64,000 nt of DNA from Lanius collurio. Its lineage: Eukaryota; Chordata; Aves; Passeriformes; Laniidae. The stretch spans positions 1,762,509 to 1,826,508 of the forward strand of contig JACBWW010000050.1 in NCBI GenBank assembly GCA_020086605.1. The letters are read 5' to 3'. Both the position numbers and the translations under genes were made by a program. Below are positions 49,151 through 59,837 of the stretch, in pieces (positions within the stretch are counted from its first letter, which is position 1; every line of letters starts with the position of its first letter). The notes beneath the pieces are model-generated. The model was not told the DNA's origin. It made no database searches and was given only the letters and a program-made list of their open reading frames with translations.

Positions 49151-49771
49151 GAAATATGAAAATACTCAGTTTTAAATCCAAGCAGGATGTTTGTAAAACA
49201 ACCTAAGGCGTGACCAAACTCTGCTTCACGGTTGAAGTTGCTTATCTCTACTTTTGTTACAGCCAAAGAAGCTGTTTTGCCATGGCAGCACTGCTAAATG
49301 GCATGAACCCCTTTTGGTCTGAGGAGATATTTCAGTCAGAAAGCAATCAGGGGAAAATCTACTGCTTTGCAAATCCCCCCATAAATTTGAGAGCCCACTT
49401 ACCTTGCAGTGAAGGGCTGTTCTGCAGAGTGAGAGGGAACAGAGTCCCTGCAGTTGCCATCTAAGTTGAATTATATTTAACCTAGAGAATAAACTCAGTG
49501 TAAGAGTTATGCTGCACCATTAAAGTGGAGCCTATGTGCCAGCCTCAAAATGACTGTAAGGTCATCCACAGCCTCCCACCAATTACTCTTGTGTTAACCC
49601 CAATAACTAGGTTTTAGCTAAATCATAGATACCTGCACTGTTCCCAGACTTTTCCCAAAGACTTGGAGGGATGAGCAATTTATAACTGGGGTTTTAATGT
49701 AAACTCTGCAGATACTAAGAGAAAAAAATGAAACTGAGCAAAATCAGTCAAATGTAGCTTGGTAGAGAAAT
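49151..49771. other. Unique noncoding sequence
   Basis: Nothing recognised. Confidence 0.6.
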
Positions 49772-50062
49772 GGTTTGCAAGGGCCTGGAGTGACAGGGCA
49801 AGGGGGAATGGCTTCCCACTGCCAGGGGACAGGGCTGGTTGGGATATTAGGAAGAAATTCCTCCCTATGAGGGTGGCCCTGGCACAGGGTGCCCAGAGAA
49901 GCTGTGGCTGCCCCTGGATCCCTGGAAGTGTCCAAGGCCAGGTTGGATGGGGCTTTGAGCCACCTGGGCTAGTGGAAAATGTCCCTGTCCATGGCAGGGG
50001 GTGGCACTGGATGGGCTTTGAGGTCCTTTCCATCCCAAAGCATTCCATGATTCCGTGATTCA
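49772..50062 (+). mobile_element. CR1 LINE 3' end (sense), left border of duplication copy B
   Basis: 'gcaagggcctggagtgacag', 'ggttgggatattaggaagaa' and 'ctggatgggctttgaggtcc', ending in the same 'cattccatgattccgtgatt' as the CR1 at 42471. Its body lacks 'gcaggc' in the 'gggtgggcaggccctgg' block and differs at many other bases from that copy. Confidence 0.96.
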
Positions 50063-50372
50063 GGTATCCATGCAGTCTGCATGCTTGTGAAAAAGAATGT
50101 GATCAGGTCAACATTGAAAAGTTAAATCATTCACAGAGAAATAAAACAACTTTCTGAGACTTTCATAATGGTTTCCAGGTCAAGAGTCATGAAAGATTGA
50201 CTCGTGGAAGAAATTTTTCATTCTTATCTTAAATTCTTTTTCCATGTTGGTTGGAACTCCTGGCAGCCTGTTCTTAAGTGTAAATGGATGTAACTTTCCA
50301 AAACTTCAAAAATGTCTCACTGATTATCAATAGCTGAGCTTTTATTAATGTATGGTGAATTGAAGTTTCATT
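50036..50372 (+). repeat. Segment duplication, copy B (partner at 42896-43232)
   Basis: Near-identical partner of copy A in the same orientation, starting at the 3' tip of a CR1. After 50372 the two copies stop matching: copy A goes on to an old CR1, copy B to unrelated unique sequence. Confidence 0.97.
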
Positions 50373-52804
50373 CCTTATGATTCAACCACGTTTTCCTCTT
50401 CCTTCTACTTTCAGCAGATGGATCATTAAAGGGTCCCTATAGCATAAACTTATTTAAAGATATTCCTGACTGCTTTGGCAATAGAAAGAGACTTGGAATT
50501 TAGTTTCTAAAAGTCAGTATCCCCTCATTTAATGCAATTACAAAACTACATAATTTTAAAAAATGAGACATTAGCTCCACATTTATGATATTTAATGCTC
50601 TCAGTGTGCAGATGGAATGCATGTAAATGTGAAATTTAAAAAATGGTATTTTAGAAACACTCTACTCCAGGACTTTCTGTACATGACTTAGGGGAATCGG
50701 CAGCAAATCCATTCAAGGCATGAGTTATGGATGATAAAAATCCAGGGAACTTGTCTAATAAATAATGGCACTAAAACCCTCTCCCACAGTTCATATTTCT
50801 AATGTGAAAATGTGCAGCCTGGTGTGACTGAAATGTAAATCGTGTGCCCCGAGATCTGTTCTCCTGAGGGAGGATGAGGGGATGGATCCTCCTTGGCCAA
50901 GCCATGGCAGTGGAAGTCCAGTTTCCATCCTGGATCATCAAGTCCAACTTTTGACTCCATTTATGAGCGACCTGAAGTTTTGCCCTGAGTTTGTGAGAGT
51001 CTACCAGTGGAACACTGCTCTCTTTGGATGGTTTTCTGAGCCTGCCACCTTGCCAAGCAGCCTCAGTGCCACACCATCCTAACTGCTGGCACCAGGGATC
51101 CATCACAGGGATCTACATGGATCCCACATCCCCTTCCAAGCTGACCTGACTATAACAGACATCCCAGGCTCAGTTCTCCCCAAGGAGCTGAGACTCTTTG
51201 TGCTGCCAATTGCATGAAATCCCCACTTTACATCCTACATGGAATCAGGCTCCCTGCAGCCACTAAATATTTAAATATACACAGCATACATGTGACAACA
51301 GGATCAAAATAAATGCTCCTGATGCACTACCAGGAGGAAAAGTGGCACAGAAATAAACCCCAAGGGGTCTGTGCTGTGCTGTTTCTCTTCTCTGTGTTTC
51401 ACAGTCATTTCTGCTGTCCTGTAACAAGAGGAAACTCTGCCAATTTAAGGTGATGCTTTAAAAGTCACTTGTCATCATGGAGGTTTGAGCTGGCCACTGG
51501 TAATTCTTGCAGTGAGAAAAGAGGTGGGCAGGAGTGACTCATATTCAATATCTTCTCTAATGTAATTCCACATTCTGAGTTCTGGCTGATGCTTGAGCTG
51601 CAGAGGAAGGGTCAGGAGTGACAGAGTCCTATAAAGAGAGGGAAATGAGATGTCAAGGCAAGTTAATGGTGCTCCTTGGATATTACAGCTCTCCTGGCTT
51701 GGGTCAACCCCCAGCAAAAGTGTGCTTGGATCCACAGAAAAACCATGCTTGAAAAAACGGGTTAAATTGTTGGGAAAAAAGGTTAAGCAGGCTAAACTGT
51801 TGGGAAAATTTTAAAAGCTTTATTTCCACCTCCATTGGCTTAGATGATGTTGAATGAAAGGGCAAGGAAAGCTACTGCAGGCAGTTTACCTCTTAAATCC
51901 AAACCAGGAATTATAGATTCATAGTATTTTTCTAGCTAAAACTATGTTTTTATACTTTTTTTTTTTGTTTTTAACCTAGGACAGTTTTCTTTCATTTTTC
52001 TCCTTATAAATAGGATCAAAGCTTTCACTCAAAGTGGCTTTTTTTGTTTGGTTGTTGAATTATAAAAATCAGACCCAAACCCAGAGAATTCTGAGTTCAG
52101 TAATTGCAAAGCAGCTTATATTTTTATCCTCCTCTTTTCCTCTTTTTTGTCTTCATTGAGAAATGTAAGAGGTTGAAAAAAGGAATAATTAAATTAGTCA
52201 CAAAAAGTGAGCAAACCAGGACTTCAGACTTTCCATTATTAAGCTGGTCCTTTTTTTTCTTCCACATCATTAATATCTCTTTTGCTAAAGTTATTAAGAT
52301 GAAAAAATGGTTATCAATTCTTTAGTTTTATAATCAGAAGCACACTTATTTCTTCTGCACATAATACCTTGTGACATCAGCCACCTTAACCTCACATTGT
52401 TTGTGCTTCAGCAGGCTGTGACACCACTGTAATTATCTCCTGCTGGTTAATAAAGCAGTTTTATTTGGAAGGCAAAACTACAGCCTAGCTGATGACCAGG
52501 AGACAATACATTTGGCATGGAAATTCGAATGGCTTTGCATCCAATGGGAGCACGGAGCCATTTACATGGTCTGTTATTTGCCTCAGGTGGGGTGTCTGGA
52601 GATTTTTTAGGCTGGGACTGGCAGATTGCAATGAGACTGGCAGGGAGAGCTGGGCAGGCTGTGTGGGAGAACATCCCTCTGACAGGTGCTGCTTTGCCAG
52701 GCACAGTGGGGGCATCCCACCAGCACCATGTCAGGCACCTCTGGAAGGAGTTTTTGTTGTGGAGTGGCTCTGAAAGTGCTGTGACCTCTTTCTTTTGGGA
52801 GCAA
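50373..52804. other. Unique noncoding sequence, 2.4 kb
   Basis: A 30-bp-spaced direct repeat (about 19 bp, 'ttaaattgttgggaaaa' type) lies at 51760-51778 and 51790-51808. Otherwise nothing recognised. Confidence 0.55.
51760..51808. repeat. Two-unit direct repeat, period 30
   Basis: The unit 'ggttaaattgttgggaaaa' recurs as 'ggctaaactgttgggaaaa' with two changes. Confidence 0.85.
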
Positions 52805-53143
52805 AGACGAAGGGAGCTTTCAGGAAACCTGGACAGGGAGTATTTACAAGGGCCTGGAGTGACAGGACAAGGGGGAATGGCTTCCCACTGCCAGAGGGCA
52901 GGGTTAGGTGGGATATTGGGAAGAAATTCCTCCCTGTGAGAGTGGTGCTGAGGCCCTGGCACAGGGTGCCCAGAGAAGCTGGGGCTGCCCCTGGATCCCT
53001 GGAAGTGTCCAAGACCAGGTTGGACGGGGCTTGGAGCAGCCTGGGCTAGTGGGAGGTGTCCCTGCCCATGGCAGGGGGTGGCACTGGATGGGCTTTGATG
53101 TCCCTTACAACCCAAACCAGTCTGGGATTCTATAATTCTATGA
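52805..53143 (+). mobile_element. CR1 LINE 3' end (sense, about 330 bp, intact terminus)
   Basis: 'tacaagggcctggagtgaca', 'ggtgggatattgggaagaaa', 'ggccctggcacagggtgccc' and 'tggatgggctttgatgtccc', ending in 'gggattctataattctatga'. One of the better preserved copies. The 257-codon minus-strand frame over this interval (52447-53220) is antisense to it and is not a gene. Confidence 0.97.
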
Positions 53144-53267
53144 ACTGCACTGTTTGTATCTTGGAACAGCCTTGCTGAGCCACAAGCAAGTGTTGTTTCT
53201 ATGAAAACCTTTTTAAGCATCCCATTAGCTAATTTTATTGTTCACAGAACCACGAACAGATGATATC

Positions 53268-53400
53268 CACAGAGTCGTAGAATCTCAGAATCCCAGACTG
53301 GTTTGGGTTGGAAGACACCTTAAATCCCACCTCATTTTCCCCCCTGCCATGGGCAGGGACACCTTCCAGTTTGCTCCAAACCCCATCCAACATGTCCTGG
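53268..53400 (-). mobile_element. CR1 LINE 3' end (antisense), tail to tail with the previous copy
   Basis: 'cagagtcgtagaatctcaga', 'tttgggttggaagacacctt', 'cctgccatgggcagggacac' and 'aaaccccatccaacatgtcc'. It is separated from the sense CR1 by about 124 bp, so the last 130 bp of the two form an inverted repeat. Confidence 0.93.
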
Positions 53401-53403
53401 TCG

Positions 53404-53679
53404 TGTGGAGTTAATTTTTCTCCGGCAAGGAGGAATTTGGAGGATAATGTGCAGGATGATTCACATGCTGAAGACGGCCCTGTTAGCAACGCCACGGATG
53501 CTGATGCTGCTTTGGCTCCTGACAGTGATGAGTGGGGTGTAATATCTGATAAAGATTAGAGGCCTCAGAATCCAAACAAACCTCTTGAACAGGAATCCCA
53601 TGATACCAAAACACCATTTACAAGCTCTGACAGTGAGATAATTGGTCTGGGTGTGGCTTCTACTTACTGGAATAAATGA
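53404..53679 (+). other. Unassigned open frame, acidic, one internal stop; possible retrocopy or ERV remnant
   Basis: Directly after the antisense CR1, the frame stays open for about 50 codons to a TAG at 53557-53559, and again for 39 codons to TGA at 53677-53679. The translation is acidic (for example DADAALAPDSDEWG and, after the stop, TSSDSEIIGL), unlike CR1-derived or random AT-rich frames. It could be the remains of a retrocopied gene or part of a retroviral element. The first 30 or so bases ('gtgtggagttaatttttctc') faintly recall an avian ERV LTR start. I recognise no family, see no splice sites, and do not call a gene. Confidence 0.2.
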
Positions 53680-56600
53680 TGATAAATAGTGACTCTGGCT
53701 GGACTTTGACTGGGGAAAATGGAATACTCACAGATATATTTTAATATTATTTCTGCTGTCAGAAGTGTGGAGAAGGGAATGTCTGTGCATTTTTGTGTGA
53801 TCTGTGAGTAGAACAGGGCTGGCCGTGCACAAGCCAACTACTGCACTGCTTCATTGTGACTCCCACACCGAGCTCCTTCCTCCATCATATCCTGTGTGTC
53901 TCATCCATAATGCCCATACCAGGGCCATTCCTCCTTCTGCCAGCGCCCACAGCCATTACTCTTGTCACCAGTGACTTTTCCATCACTTAAGAATTTTCTC
54001 TTGACCTGAAAATTGGATTGTCATCTCAAGATGGATCATGAAAGGAGGAAACATTGCTCAATGAATCCATTCCTAACTCTCCTCTGTGAAATAGTGGGAA
54101 GTAATGTCAGGATGTGTGATGTCCATGCATCACTGCCAAAGTGTCTCAGAAACCATCAGTTTCTGCTGCCCTTTCCTGCAGCCACCTCTACATGGCCAAG
54201 CTACTCCAGGTGATGTAAAACAAGCCCTGGGAAGGAGAAACTTGCTGGAAGAACAGAAAGTAAGGCAAGAAGGACAGATTTATTTTTTCTTTGCCCTTCT
54301 GAGAAGCTGGGGGGTGGGGGCAGGGTTTGAGCTCACTCAGGTCCTTTTTGGGGGTCTGCAAAGGAGATGATGCTGGGAAAGCAATGGAGGAACACTTTTA
54401 TCAGGTTCATGTATGAGGAGGTATCACTTTGTCCTCATACCTAGCAGGGCAAATGCAGTTTGGGGAGCTGGGCCTTATAACCTGACTTGTGCATTAGCCT
54501 TTGCATTTCAATTCACTCCTGCTACTGAGCAGTGCACAAAGCTGGGGATTTATGGGGAGAGGGCTGACATGGCTTTGAATTGGGGTTGTAGACTTAAACT
54601 ATAATAGTGGTCTTTAGCTCTAGGAGGAGCACTTCATTTATAAAACTAAAAGAAGAATAGTGAAAAAAATAACCCCAGTTAACCTGCAGGCCTAATCCCT
54701 TTCAAATTGTGTCTTCTTTCATCACAAAGGGGAGAGGTACATTTGTCAGTGCAGTGTTAAACACGAGGTGCTGAGTTGCCAGGAGGAACATATTTGTTAT
54801 GACAGGCAAGATGAAATATCCACTGTCTTTTAACCAAGCAAATATTGCAGGACTGCTCATTAAAAATGCAGAGATCTGTCTTCATCACTCAGCCCCAATT
54901 CTACAGTTCCAAATTTCGAGGTGGTGAGTGACCAGAGAGTGGTTCAGCTGCCAGGGCCTGGATTAGGCAGTGTGGGGTTTCCCTCTGCAGCCTTTGCTGC
55001 CCCGTCATCTCTAAAGACAGAATGCTTGCCCTGTGCATATGAAATTGAAAATTAATGTTTCCAGCGAGAGGAATGTAGGTAGAAAAGAGTTTGCAGAATT
55101 AGAGTGGAAAGAGGAAAAAGAAGTATCCCACTTTCACTGGTTTGGAGATAACTTGGGTGTGATGAAATGGAAAGTTATGCAAATTTTCAGATTCAAGCTC
55201 TCTAAATCAAGTAAACACTCAAAGGGCTTCTGTTGAAAATGATGGTTCCAGCTGTTCACAAAATACTGGTGGTGCCTCTCACCCTCTGCTGATCCACTAT
55301 TGGAGTAGAAATTAGAAAACCTTTCTTGAGGAGACCATTCCAGCTGAGCTTGCAATTACTTCCTCTTCTCCTTTTCCCCACTATGCCTCCCATTCAAGCA
55401 CAAAACACACATTCACCACAGAAAAAGATGATTTCCTATGGCCAGGTGGGTTTGGTTTTTTTTTCTTAGCACTTGAATCTAACTGAGTAACAAAGGGAAG
55501 AATAACACACTTCAAGCCTTCAAATCATACATTTTGCACAGCCCTTCAGCTGCTGGGGGGCTGTCAGCACACGCTGACTAAGTTCACCCATCACAAACTC
55601 CTCCTGCCGTGGTACATTTGTTAAAATGAAAGGTGCCTCTTGCAGAATAAATCTCAAGGAATGCACTGCCATTGACTACAACCATTGTTGGTGCCTCCAA
55701 TTGAAAATCCTTCTAAATTTTCTTATTAAAGGAAGTGCTTCTGTGGCAGAGGACGGGGAGAAATTGTGTGCAGAATTTGTATTGCTTCAGTCTGTTGGAA
55801 AGCACTGATGGACTTGAACTGAGGTTGATTGGAGAAATATCCTTGTGAAAACTTCTGTTAATTTTGTAATAGCACATTCCAGCAGTGAGGCAGGAAAGAA
55901 AGCTTCTCTAATGGTTGTAATGGAGGTTATTTTCCTTGACTTTCTGACTCAGATTAAACAGACACGTCCATCTGAAGCCATCTGTGACAGGTTTTTTATA
56001 AAGGAAGCCATCCACATCTAAATGTTGGAGTTTGAAAGGGCCATCAAACTTCATAAAAACCCCAAAGTTCAGGTAGATGCTTAGAAAAGGTAAAGGTATC
56101 TGAAAACACCTTTATGTGGTTTTAGAATAAAGGTAAGAATAACATCTCCAGGTGCAGCAGTCTTCTCGTAGAGAATCCAGTTTCATCCAGCTCAGAGTTT
56201 CCAGGCAAACCTCCCACTCTCCACAAACTGATTTTAAACGCACAAACAAACAAATAAACAAACAAACTCTGATGGGTTTTTGCAGAAGATTACCATGCTG
56301 ATTCATTTCAGGGCATCCTAAGTTTATTCCTGAAAGCAGAGCATTGCAGTTTTAGTTTTGGAGAGCTGGGCAGGACTCACAGAGACAGTGGAGGTGGGAC
56401 AAGCTCTTTGCTGTGGTTTTGGTGCTGTGGTACATGAATATCTGAATTAAAGGACCTTTTGATCCTGAGAGGGTCCAAACATGCAGGGGACACCTGCTGG
56501 AAGCTGCCAGAGCATTTTTGTAAAGCCCAGGTATTTTGGCATGCCAGGATGTTTTTGAGGAGCTGAAAACACCTGTATCTGTGCATCCTAATATTCAAAG

Positions 56601-56879
56601 TGCTCCTTTGGTGTGGGGGAGCAGCTGGGACACGAGGTCCCTGCTCTACACTTTATGTTTGGCTTTCATTCTCTACCACACACAAGCACAGAGATTAAAG
56701 TGTTTATCCTGCCCTCCTCTTGGACTCCTGCAGGAAGGGAGAGCCCTCCCACCTTGCACATCTCAGTCCCAGGATGTTCCTGTAGCAGGGGGGGGATGTT
56801 TCCGAGTCACCCAGCTCGGGTTATCCCTGCCCTGGGAACACAGAGCTGGAGTGTGGAGTTAAACATGCACAGCCCACGT
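53680..56879. other. Unique noncoding sequence
   Basis: No CR1 or LTR piece recognised. A (CAAA)n-type run lies at 56241-56267 and a G-rich stretch at 54309-54325. Nothing coding recognised. Confidence 0.5.
56241..56267. repeat. (AAAC)n-type microsatellite
   Basis: About six AAAC/AAAT units. Confidence 0.8.
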
Positions 56880-57500
56880 GGGTGCTGCAAAAAAAGTGCC
56901 AACACCCCGGAAAGATAAGGGTTATCTAAGGTTTGTCTTTCTCGCTGAGGGCGCACAGCCACAGCTGTGAAAGGCACACCAGGATCCCTCTGTTGTCACC
57001 TCCTCCCCTTGACAGGCAGCCCGTGCCAAGCACGGGGGATGTCAAAACACGGTGTTATTTTGTGAGGAGCACCAGGTGCCTGCAGAGGAAGAAATTGCTG
57101 GTTTACCTGGTGTTTAAGGCACATTAATAATACAGTAACTTTGATTTCTTAAACTCTAACTAAAGGCTGTATTCAAAAGCTGCTGTCTTCAGTACCTTTG
57201 TAATTGAATTGCAGTCCCTCACACCGCATTTTTGGATCTTAAATAATTCTCTTTTGTGATTGCTTGACAAGAATCAGACGTCCTCCCACCCCATGCCAGT
57301 GTCTACTGCATGTTTAATGTCTTTATCTGGTTCTCCTTGCATTAGTCATCTGAGTGTTTGACAGGTATACATCCTGGGCTCTTTAGGTATATTTTTATTC
57401 ATCTATTCATGGGCTCAGTGCAGGTTCTGATATCCATCAGTGCCATTGCCTGAAATTAAAGTTAAACTCTTTTCTCCCATGGATTAGCACAAACAGATCC
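56880..57500. promoter_or_regulatory. Candidate conserved regulatory block with GATA palindrome
   Basis: Non-repetitive, with an inverted GATA pair AGATAA-GGG-TTATCT (56913-56927), a hairpin CCCGTGC-CAA-GCACGGG (57020-57036), CAGGTG-type E-boxes and retained CpGs. The density of such words in a repeat-free stretch suggests an enhancer-like or conserved noncoding element. No function can be read directly. Confidence 0.25.
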
Positions 57501-58098
57501 TGGTGATGATTTATTTAAACCCAAATTTTCTCTTCACCACGAGTGCTGTCTTCCAGGACTCAGATTCATCCAGTTGGCTGCAAATCCCCAGTACTTTGCT
57601 GTGCCACAGGATGGGAGTGTGGGATGGGAAATGACCACATCCAGGTCACCCTGCAGCCCTTACAACCTCCCCTGAGCATGGCCTGAGTGCTTATGTTGTC
57701 ATTTGGAAGGTTTGAACCTTTCTTAGCACGGCTAGGGTATTGCTCATTTTGATGTTTGGTGCTGTGCTGGGCTTTCATGGCACATTTCAATTTCCTTATC
57801 AAAGTTTCACAGCAGCCTCTGGGTTTTTTGTTGCATTTGGAGCTGGGAAATGTGGACACAGCCCTTCACAACTGCAAGACTGACTCAGGAGGAACGAGTA
57901 AGTCAAAAAGGTTCTCATGGCTCACATCCCTGCTGTCTGCTGCTCGTCTTGTGCCCCTGCTGTGTGCTGAATTCCTGCTTTCCAAGTACCAGGATCTCTC
58001 TCTGATGGGCAGTGCCCCCTCAGCAGCAGCAGTTAAGGCTGCTGGGCAGGGCAGGAGAAATTCAAAGTGGCAGCATGGGGAGAAGTGAGGAAAGTTTT

Positions 58099-58116
58099 GG
58101 GGAGGGAGGGAGGGGG
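58099..58116 (+). other. G-quadruplex motif with single-base loops
   Basis: GGGG-A-GGG-A-GGG-A-GGGGG on the plus strand. Four G-runs with one-base loops is the class known to fold most stably, in parallel form. Confidence 0.85.
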
Positions 58117-59820
58117 AGGAATAATTTTGGTCCTGTCACATCAGAGCACAGGAAAGGGGCTGGGACAGGCCACTGGTGCTTAGGGAAGTGCTGGGAGGGA
58201 AATGCTGGAGCGGAAAGGGTGAGTGGTGAGGATGGGGCTGTCTGTGCCAAAGGTTTGATGTCCATTCCCAGACCCAGCTTCCTTTTAGCAGAACCCCTCT
58301 CTCTACACTGGTGGCCCTATTGCCTCTCCCCACCACAACTTCTCCTTCCTTTCCCCAAAACCTTGGTGTGATGCCCTGCGAGGTGACAACCCCATGGCAG
58401 AGCCTGGGTGTGCCATGGCCTCCCGGTTGTCTGTAGGGTCAGCAGCTCCCATCCCCAACCCCAGCCTCCTGACAGGCAGGAGGAAGGATCCAGGGGTCAA
58501 ATGCCATTTTTGGCTTGGTCAGCTGGGATCAGGATGCTGGTGATAGTCGAGGCTCTTTGGCCATCCCTGGAAATCTGATGTTGGTGTGTGCCAGAGCCCC
58601 CGTGTGACTTTTGGTCACATCCCATCCTTACCCCCAGAATTCCTGCTTTGGGTCTTCCTGGAACATGGCTGGAAATTTCCTCTGAGACCCCTCCATCAGA
58701 ACCAGAACAAGTCACCTGTGAGCTGGTCCCTTCCTACTCGGATTCTTCTGGGAATTCAAACACTGTTCACAGTTCAAGGCCCAACGTGATGCAAAAGGAG
58801 AGCCAAAAAAGGAATAGTAGATTTTATTGGGAGGTATACATTTCTTTGATTCAGGAGCCAAACAACAAGGGGTGAGAAATATTCCTGTTTCACAGACTTC
58901 ACACTCCATATGGTAAATGTACATTGTCTGGATTCACTGGGAATACACTCAGTGTTTGGCTCTGGAGAAAGTGTGGCTGCGCTGGACATGCTAAAATAAG
59001 AATAGGAAATAAACACCAACATATTTGGAACTTGAAGTTTGTGTTGCATATAATGTGTGAAAATAAGTCAAAGCACAGCTAAACAGTCAAATATTCATAG
59101 GGTGAGATAGCTAAGACTAATTCTAAATAACTCATATCTAAAATCTAATTTTAATGCTTCTTTGTTTTGTACAGTGATTTCCAAATATCTTTTAAAAATC
59201 TCTGCTGATCTCCCCTGCATGACAAGAAATGAGTCTTTTAAAAAACTGCTTTTAAGCAAGGTGAAAATACATACAAAGGAAACAATTTTGGAAAATCTGT
59301 TGCTTCTGGCTGCAGCCTTGGCTTTCCAGCATAAAAAGTGATATTCGATTGAGGGAATTTTGGGTGTTATATGCAGATTTCCACGCTTCAGCCACGCCTA
59401 TTAGGTATGTTCTGAATTGTTTTAGATGAAAAGAAGTACTTTTTGGGGCAGTTTTTGATGTTGAGATGCATTTAGTGATAGAGTCTTACTCGAGGAGGAC
59501 TCTTATACATTCTTCCTCCCCTGGTGAAGCTCTTTTGATTGACACTGAGTAAAGATCAGGCTTTAAATTTGCACAGTTGCCTCCACATGTAGGAAATGCC
59601 AAACAACTCAGAAAAGTAAAGACAGTCAACTCAAAATAGAGGATCTACTCTTTTGCTTTTTGGAGGAGATTGGGAGCAAAACTCCATGGTTATAGTGATA
59701 TAAAATTATCTAAATTAGGATGTGAAATTGCTTTAGAGACTTTTTGGATGTTATTTTTGTGTGGGATCTGGCAAATTAAAGATGACTGCAGATGCCTAAT
59801 TCCAGGACAAATTAGATCAG

Positions 59821-59837
59821 TTTTTTTTTTTTTTTTT
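59821..59837. repeat. Poly-T tract
   Basis: Seventeen consecutive T. Confidence 0.95.

Noticed and set aside
52447..53220. 257-codon minus-strand open frame, the longest in the window
   Set aside because: Its N-terminal half is the antisense translation of the CR1 at 52805-53143. The remainder shows no domain, and there is no splice or promoter context.
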